From: Streptomyces sp. NRRL S-646
GTDB taxonomy: Bacteria; Actinomycetota; Actinomycetes; Streptomycetales; Streptomycetaceae
Assembly: GCF_000720765.1 (NCBI RefSeq)
Contig: NZ_JODC01000008.1
Span: 372,001 to 436,000, forward strand
DNA length: 64,000 nt
Direction: 5' to 3'
Positions 63,241 through 64,000 of the stretch are shown here, piece by piece. The notes below the pieces were generated by a model. The model was not told the DNA's origin. It made no database searches and worked only from the letters and a program-made list of their open reading frames with translations. The translations under genes were made by a program, and so were the position numbers. Each line of letters opens with the position of its first letter. Positions within the stretch are counted from its first letter, which is position 1.

Positions 63241-64000
63241 CGGGTGCTCCCGGTCGTGTCGCGCAGGATGTCCTCGGCGAGCGGGGACGGCAGCCGGACG
63301 TAGCCGGCGTCCCGGTCCGCCCTGCGTTCCCAGCGGGTCAGCAGGTTGGCCTTGGCGGGCAGCGGCACCCCGGCGAGCAGGGCGGCGAGCCTCGGCGGGC
63401 AGCCGTGGCGGTCGGCATACGTCTGGAGCGTGGCGCGCACCCGTCCCCACAGGGCCGCCTCCGCCTGCGGGTGCAGGTCGGCGAGGGCGGCGAGCAGCTC
63501 GGCAACGTGGTTGACGAGCAGGCAGTACACGACCCGGTCCCAGCCGCGCTGCGCGTCGTACGTCATCGGGCCCGCGACCTCGGGCGGCAGCGAGGCCAGC
63601 GTGTCGGCGTGGTGGTCGGGGACGAGCTTGGTGCCCTCCAGGTCGCGGAAGAGGACCTGGGCGGGCATGCCGTCGCCGCCGACGCACACCAGGACGTTCT
63701 GCAGGTGGGGTTCCAGGACCAGTCCGTGGTCGAAGTACGCGGCCAGGACGGGCGGGACCAGCAGATCGAGATACGAGGACCACCAGGCGAGGGCCGTGCG
63801 TACGTCCGCTCCGTCGAGGAGGCGGGAGACGTGGGCGGCGCCGGTCGGATACTCGTCGGCGACGGCCGCCGCGAGCAGCGGGACCGTGCCCGGGGCGAGG
63901 CGGCGCGGCAGGCCCTCGCGGACGATGACGCCGAAGCCCTCGAACAGGTCGCGGTCGGGGGTGCCGTCGGGGCCGGGCAGGGCCAGCGTGCGGTAGGCCG
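63237..64000 (-). CDS. IucA/IucC-type NRPS-independent siderophore synthetase, cut by window edge
   Basis: The frame is open from the right edge to TGA 63237-63239, so about 253 C-terminal residues are visible. LFEGFGVIVREGLPRRL, LAAYFDHGLVLEPHLQNVLV, QVLFRDLEGTKL and the helical IucA/IucC tail (LLVNHVAELLAALADLHPQ) are clear. These enzymes join citrate or a dicarboxylate to an amine with ATP. Upstream genes of the operon lie outside the window. Confidence 0.9.
   Translation of the reverse strand, partial: AYRTLALPGPDGTPDRDLFEGFGVIVREGLPRRLAPGTVPLLAAAVADEYPTGAAHVSRLLDGADVRTALAWWSSYLDLLVPPVLAAYFDHGLVLEPHLQNVLVCVGGDGMPAQVLFRDLEGTKLVPDHHADTLASLPPEVAGPMTYDAQRGWDRVVYCLLVNHVAELLAALADLHPQAEAALWGRVRATLQTYADRHGCPPRLAALLAGVPLPAKANLLTRWERRADRDAGYVRLPSPLAEDILRDTTGSTR

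Noticed and set aside
1..64000. tRNA genes, CRISPR arrays, phage genes and integration sites
   Set aside because: None was recognised on reading both strands; no cloverleaf with a typical T-loop, no spaced repeats, no integrase or structural phage proteins.

Overview
The window reads as chromosomal DNA of a Streptomyces-type actinomycete. GC is very high, third codon positions are almost all G or C, neighbouring genes are coupled by 4-base ATGA/GTGA overlaps, and the gene families are typical of the genus: a ram/amf lanthipeptide locus, DUF574 methyltransferase, high-affinity group 1h [NiFe]-hydrogenase, CU044_5270-type proteins and an NIS siderophore. Family names come from recognising motifs by eye; no database search was run. 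No rRNA, tRNA or CRISPR array was recognised.

Layout. (1) 1-5901, minus strand: a SapB/AmfS-type class III lanthipeptide operon (kinase-cyclase, 38-residue precursor, two ABC half-transporters, the second cut by the window edge). The kinase-cyclase gene has two TTA codons. A large SpoIIE-type phosphatase is divergent (6035-8545). (2) 8535-10129: an OhrR/MarR-like regulator and a divergent HSL-family hydrolase, with a paralogue of the hydrolase at 54815. (3) 10502-16764: a deoxysugar/surface-glycan block (rfbA, rfbB, rfbD, methyltransferase, then rfbC and a GT2 glycosyltransferase on the other strand). (4) 16886-22116: isochorismatase-like hydrolase, MFS exporter and MarR regulator with a clear operator, then DUF574, phosphoesterase and APH genes and the tail of a dead MFS gene. 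(5) 22123-29635, minus: a complete aerobic CO-dehydrogenase-like molybdenum hydroxylase operon (S-L-M-D-E-XdhC-G). The active-site loop is AYRGAGR, i.e. form II, so the substrate is open. (6) 29799-35327: an OtrA/TetM-type ribosome protection gene with an overlapping upstream ORF, an endoglycoceramidase-like secreted hydrolase, and a secreted beta-propeller divergent from a TetR regulator.

(7) 36411-50794: a full high-affinity [NiFe]-hydrogenase locus. The plus strand carries an accessory protein, small and large subunits, NifU-like protein, DUF5947 protein, two small proteins and HypA. The minus strand carries HypX, protease, HypB, F, C, D and E. The two operons converge on a strong terminator. 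(8) 51152-58281: a GT1 glycosyltransferase, a GH27 alpha-galactosidase with a ricin-type lectin domain, the second hydrolase next to a broken IS5-type insertion sequence, and a decayed cytochrome c oxidase subunit I gene with its intact small partner. (9) 58374-60860: an ECF sigma factor with its membrane partner, and folD preceded by what looks like a ZTP (pfl) riboswitch. (10) 61102-64000: a SnoaL-like protein, a small secreted protein, and the start of an NIS siderophore operon running off the right edge.

How the genes fit together. The CO-dehydrogenase-like and hydrogenase operons point to scavenging of trace reduced substrates, a trait linked to persistence and sporulation in this group. 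The lanthipeptide operon is a morphogenesis function and probably depends on bldA. HypX makes the active-site CO ligand from a formyl-folate-derived unit, which gives a possible but unproven link to the riboswitch-controlled FolD about 10 kb away. The region 54.5-58.3 kb shows insertion and decay.
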